A stretch of 8,085 nt of DNA from Planctomycetaceae bacterium (GTDB lineage Bacteria > Planctomycetota > Planctomycetia > Pirellulales > Thermoguttaceae). The notes beneath the pieces are model-generated. The model worked only from the letters and a program-made list of their open reading frames with translations. It searched no databases and had not been told where the DNA came from. The stretch's first letter is position 1, and every line of letters starts with the position of its first letter. Below are positions 4,424 through 8,085 of the stretch, piece after piece. The translations under genes were made by a program, and so were the position numbers. The stretch is taken from the NCBI GenBank assembly GCA_031274045.1, contig JAISQS010000459.1, forward strand, positions 1 to 8,085. The letters are read 5' to 3'.

Positions 4424-7400
4424 ATGGCTACTCCTTCACAAAGAATAATAAATTTTAGCCGGAAACGAGTTTTTGGCACACAAAGTTCGACTTACGACAT
4501 ACCCGATTTGACCGTTCTTCAAACGCAGAGCTATGGTAAATTCCTGCAAGACACAGTTCCGCCAAAGAAGCGGTTGGATCAGGGGCTTGAAGCGGTTTTG
4601 CGTGAAAGTTTCCCTATCACGAATTATGACGGCACGATCAAGCTTGAGTATCTTTATTATGAGTTGGAGAAGCCGCGTTACGAACCCGACGAGTGTCGTC
4701 AATTGCGTTTGACTTACGGCAGACCATTTAAGGTTCGTTTGCGTCTGACAAAACCCGGTGTTGATCCGCGTGAGGAGGATGTTTATCTTGGCGATATTCC
4801 GGTTATGCTCGGCGGCGGCGAATTCATCATCAACGGTGCGGAACGTGTTGTCGTAAGCCAACTTCACCGTAGTCCGGGTATTGATTTTGTCACGGTTATG
4901 GACGCGGATCGGCGGACTTTTAGTTGTAGAATTATACCGGAACGAGGGAGTTGGATTGAGTTAAACATAACAAGGAAAGAGACAATAACGGCAAAAATTG
5001 ATCAAAGCAGCAAGTTGCCTGTGATGATGTTTTTGAGAGCAATGTCCCCCGAGCTTAGCACGAACGCACAATTGATGCGGACGTTCTATCCGACTCAAGT
5101 CATCAAAGTTGACGCGCGTGATAGTGCGTCGAAACTTGAGCATAAGATTCCTATTGCTGATGTTGTTTATCCGCAGTCGTCTGAACATGCGGGCGAAGTT
5201 ATTGTTGAGATGGGCAATGAGATCACGCGTGATATTGCGGAGACGATTTGCGCGGCTGGTGTCAAGAAAGTCGAAATTGTTGAACACCAAAGAAACAAAC
5301 TCCTCATCAACTCACTCACAGAAGACAAAACAAGGTCTCACGAAGAAGCTCTTTTGCGAATCTACCAACGCCTCCGACCCGGCAATCCGGCACAACTTGA
5401 CAAGGCGCGAGAACTCTTTAACGATAAATTTTACGACACGAGCCGTTATCGGCTTGGTCGTGTCGGGCGGTTTCGTATAAATCGGAAGCTTAATCTTGAA
5501 ACGCCGATAGATGAGATGCTTCTTGTGGCGAAGGATGTTGTTCAGGCGGTAGCTTATTTGAACAAGTTGTGGGGCGGTGATCGGTCGGCGGAAGTGGATG
5601 ATATTGACCATCTTGGCAACAGGCGTTTGCGAACGGTTGATGAGTTGGCGAGTGAGGAGTTGCGAAAGGGATTTCTCAAATTGCGGCGGACGGTACAAGA
5701 GCGGCTAAACTCACGCGGCAACGAAGACATCTCACCGCGACAAGCCATAAATCAAAAAAGCGTCTCCGCAGCAATTGACTTCTTCTTCGGACGCGGCGAA
5801 CTTTCGCAAGTTGTTGACCAAACGAATCCGTTGTCGATGCTTACGCACGAGCGGCGTTTATCTGCTCTCGGCCCCGGCGGTTTGAATCGGAAGCGTGCCG
5901 GATTTGATGTGCGCGATGTTCACTCGTCGCATTACGGGCGAATTTGTCCGATAGAAACGCCGGAAGGTACGAATATCGGTTTGATTTCGAGCTTGAGTAT
6001 TTATGCGGCGGTTGATGAATTTGGGTTTCTTGTGTCGCCGTATCGTCAAGTCAAAGACGGTAAATTGACGGACAAAATTGACTGGTTGCGGGCGGATGAG
6101 GAGCATGAGGTACGTGTTGCGCCGGCGGATGTTTCAATTGACAAAAAGAAAATTAAGCCTGATCCGATTTCGGGAACGGTGATAGTTCGTTGTCGTGGTG
6201 ATTATGATCCGGTATCGGTTGAGGAGGTGGAGTATGTTGATGTTGCGCCGTGTCAAATGATTGGAGTGTCGGCGGGTTTGATTCCGTTCCTTGAGCATGA
6301 TGACGCGAACAGGGCTTTGATGGGTTCAAACATGCAACGTCAAGCAGTGCCGTTATTGATTTCGGAGCCGCCGCTTGTTGCGACCGGACTCGAAGTCAGG
6401 GCTGCCTTCAATTCGAGTTTGTTGATTCATGCGAAACGAGCCGGAACGATTGATTATGTTGACTCGCAAAGAATAGTTGTAAAGGGTTCAAACAAAATTG
6501 ACGGCGATTATCAAGATGAATATATTTTGCGAAAATTTGTCGGAATGAACGAGCGGACATGCCAAAATCAAGTTCCGATTGTTAAGCCGAACGATAAAAT
6601 TGAGGTAGGGCAAATTATCGCGGACGGTGCGAGTATGCACAGGGGCGAACTTTGTCTTGGGCGAAATGTGCTTGTTGCGTTTATGGCGTGGGATGGATTC
6701 AACTTCGAGGACGCGATCATAATCAGCGAGGATTTGGTCAAAAAGGATACGTATACATCAATTCATGTTGAGGAGTTTGATGTTGAGGTTCGGGATACGA
6801 AATTGGGGCGTGAGGAGTTTACGAATGACATTCCGAATATTGGTGATCGTGCGTTGCGGAATCTTGACACGAATGGTATTGTGCGGGTCGGGACGTATGT
6901 TAAGCCGGGTGATATTCTTGTTGGTAAGGTTACGCCGAAGAATAAGACGGAATTGACACCGGAGGAGAAGTTGCTTCATGCGATTTTCGGGCGTGCCGGT
7001 GATGATGTGAGGAATGAGTCGCTTGAGGTTCCGTCTGGTGTTGAGGGGATTGTGATTGGGACGCAGAAGTTTTCTTGCCGGATGAGTCTTACCGAACGTG
7101 AGCGGGAGGAATTTGACAAAGAGGTAAAGCAAATCGAGAAGACAGAGGATGCCAAAATACTTGCTCTATTTAACCCAATGATTGCTGAACTTGAGAAAGT
7201 GTTGGGGTATAAGATAGATGATGTTGAGACATCTCAACCGCGATTATTCAGGCTTGAGCATCTGAATCTTGACGATGATGATCCGCGTCGTCCGAAGTTG
7301 GAAGCTGTGTTTAAGAAGCATTGGCCCCTGATTGAGGCGGCTGTTGATGTTAGAGACCGCAAGTTAAATTCACGCAAACGCGGCGATGAACTTCGACGCG

Positions 7401-8085
7401 GTGTATTGCAAATGGTCAAAGTTTATGTTGCCGCAAAACGGGTTATTTCGGTCGGTGACAAAATGGCTGGAAGACACGGAAACAAGGGTGTTATTGCCAA
7501 AATTTTGCCCCGTGAAGATATGCCGTATTTAGCGGATGGGACTCCGATTGAGATAATGCTTAATCCGCTGGGCGTTCCGTCTCGTATGAATGTCGGGCAA
7601 ATTCTTGAGACGCATCTCGGTTGGGCTGCCGCAAAAATGGGCTACCAAGCAATAACGCCGGTCTTCGACGGCGCATCAGAAAGCATGATCAATGACTGCT
7701 TGGAAGAGGCAGGTTTGCCAAGACACGGCAAAGTAAAATTATACGACGGACGAACCGGCGAGCCTTTTGATCAAGAAACGACAGTCGGATACATTTACAT
7801 GCTCAAGTTGCATCATCTTGTTGATGACAAGGTACACGCGAGAAGTACGGGGCCATATTCGCTAATCACGCAACAACCGTTAGGCGGTAAGGCAAGATTC
7901 GGCGGACAACGATTCGGTGAAATGGAAGTGTGGGCGTTGGAGGCGTATGGTGCGGCTTATACTTTGCAGGAGTTGCTGACGGTAAAAAGCGATGATGTCG
8001 AAGGACGCACAAAAATCTACGAAGCAATGGTCAAAGGCGAAAACACGTTGGAGGCAGGCACTCCGGCAAGTTTCGATGTTATGAC
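4424..8085 (+). CDS. rpoB: DNA-directed RNA polymerase subunit beta (3' end cut)
   Basis: This is the beta subunit of RNA polymerase, which forms much of the active-site cleft with beta'. The frame is open for 1220 codons to the window edge. Landmarks in order: GGGEFIINGAERV at 130-142; the rifampicin-pocket stretch LSQVVDQTNPLS at 460-471 with THERRLS at 474-480; HSSHYGRICPIETPEG at 500-515; IPFLEHDDANRALMG from 620; FNFEDAI around E762/D763; and GDKMAGRHGNKG with K1013 and K1021, equivalent to E. coli K1065 and K1073 near the initiating nucleotide. GGQRFGEMEVWALEAYGAAY near 1160 and a final GTPASFDVM place the true end perhaps 15-50 codons beyond the window. ATG 4424 is the only usual start after the in-frame TAA at 4385. 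No Shine-Dalgarno is seen. rpoC is expected downstream. The cut is a window effect, not a defect. Confidence 0.98.
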   Translation, partial: MATPSQRIINFSRKRVFGTQSSTYDIPDLTVLQTQSYGKFLQDTVPPKKRLDQGLEAVLRESFPITNYDGTIKLEYLYYELEKPRYEPDECRQLRLTYGRPFKVRLRLTKPGVDPREEDVYLGDIPVMLGGGEFIINGAERVVVSQLHRSPGIDFVTVMDADRRTFSCRIIPERGSWIELNITRKETITAKIDQSSKLPVMMFLRAMSPELSTNAQLMRTFYPTQVIKVDARDSASKLEHKIPIADVVYPQSSEHAGEVIVEMGNEITRDIAETICAAGVKKVEIVEHQRNKLLINSLTEDKTRSHEEALLRIYQRLRPGNPAQLDKARELFNDKFYDTSRYRLGRVGRFRINRKLNLETPIDEMLLVAKDVVQAVAYLNKLWGGDRSAEVDDIDHLGNRRLRTVDELASEELRKGFLKLRRTVQERLNSRGNEDISPRQAINQKSVSAAIDFFFGRGELSQVVDQTNPLSMLTHERRLSALGPGGLNRKRAGFDVRDVHSSHYGRICPIETPEGTNIGLISSLSIYAAVDEFGFLVSPYRQVKDGKLTDKIDWLRADEEHEVRVAPADVSIDKKKIKPDPISGTVIVRCRGDYDPVSVEEVEYVDVAPCQMIGVSAGLIPFLEHDDANRALMGSNMQRQAVPLLISEPPLVATGLEVRAAFNSSLLIHAKRAGTIDYVDSQRIVVKGSNKIDGDYQDEYILRKFVGMNERTCQNQVPIVKPNDKIEVGQIIADGASMHRGELCLGRNVLVAFMAWDGFNFEDAIIISEDLVKKDTYTSIHVEEFDVEVRDTKLGREEFTNDIPNIGDRALRNLDTNGIVRVGTYVKPGDILVGKVTPKNKTELTPEEKLLHAIFGRAGDDVRNESLEVPSGVEGIVIGTQKFSCRMSLTEREREEFDKEVKQIEKTEDAKILALFNPMIAELEKVLGYKIDDVETSQPRLFRLEHLNLDDDDPRRPKLEAVFKKHWPLIEAAVDVRDRKLNSRKRGDELRRGVLQMVKVYVAAKRVISVGDKMAGRHGNKGVIAKILPREDMPYLADGTPIEIMLNPLGVPSRMNVGQILETHLGWAAAKMGYQAITPVFDGASESMINDCLEEAGLPRHGKVKLYDGRTGEPFDQETTVGYIYMLKLHHLVDDKVHARSTGPYSLITQQPLGGKARFGGQRFGEMEVWALEAYGAAYTLQELLTVKSDDVEGRTKIYEAMVKGENTLEAGTPASFDVM

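Overview
The window reads as bacterial chromosome, most likely from the phylum Planctomycetota. The N-terminus of RpoB (early YDIPDL and KKRLDQGLEAVLRE segments) and a long PurL with PurS-like sequence fused to its N-terminus are what I associate with planctomycetes. Neither large gene has a Shine-Dalgarno sequence, which fits. This placement rests on recognition of protein style, not on a database search. The AT-rich, repeat-laden spacers may point to a host-associated lineage, but that is weaker inference.

Layout. (1) Positions 1 to about 136, minus strand: the 5' part of RNase P RNA (rnpB), cut by the left window edge, with a perfect TATAAT -10 box just upstream. (2) Positions 137-601: a divergent spacer holding two inverted copies of a 43-bp element, a promoter-like 15-mer, and an 83-bp hexanucleotide array close to the purL start. 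(3) Positions 602-3676: purL, 1024 codons, with two PurS-like modules followed by the FGAM synthetase body. A repeat-derived, cysteine-rich linker sits between the two halves of the body. (4) Positions 3677-4423: a 747-bp spacer with a long hairpin of 9-bp units, a third copy of the 43-bp element, a second copy of the promoter-like 15-mer, and a candidate rpoB promoter. (5) Positions 4424-8085: rpoB, 1220 codons visible, running off the right edge probably only a few tens of codons short of its stop.

The genes are central housekeeping functions: tRNA 5' maturation, the fourth step of de novo purine synthesis, and transcription. They do not form a pathway or an obvious operon. What may link them is regulatory: each is preceded by one copy of the same 43-bp element, oriented toward the gene and followed 10-25 bp later by a TATAAT/TATAAC box. 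This is the most interesting signal I found. The second is a mosaic base composition: blocks of both large genes switch abruptly between G+T-rich and A+C-rich codon use. I found no defence system, CRISPR array, transposase or tRNA.
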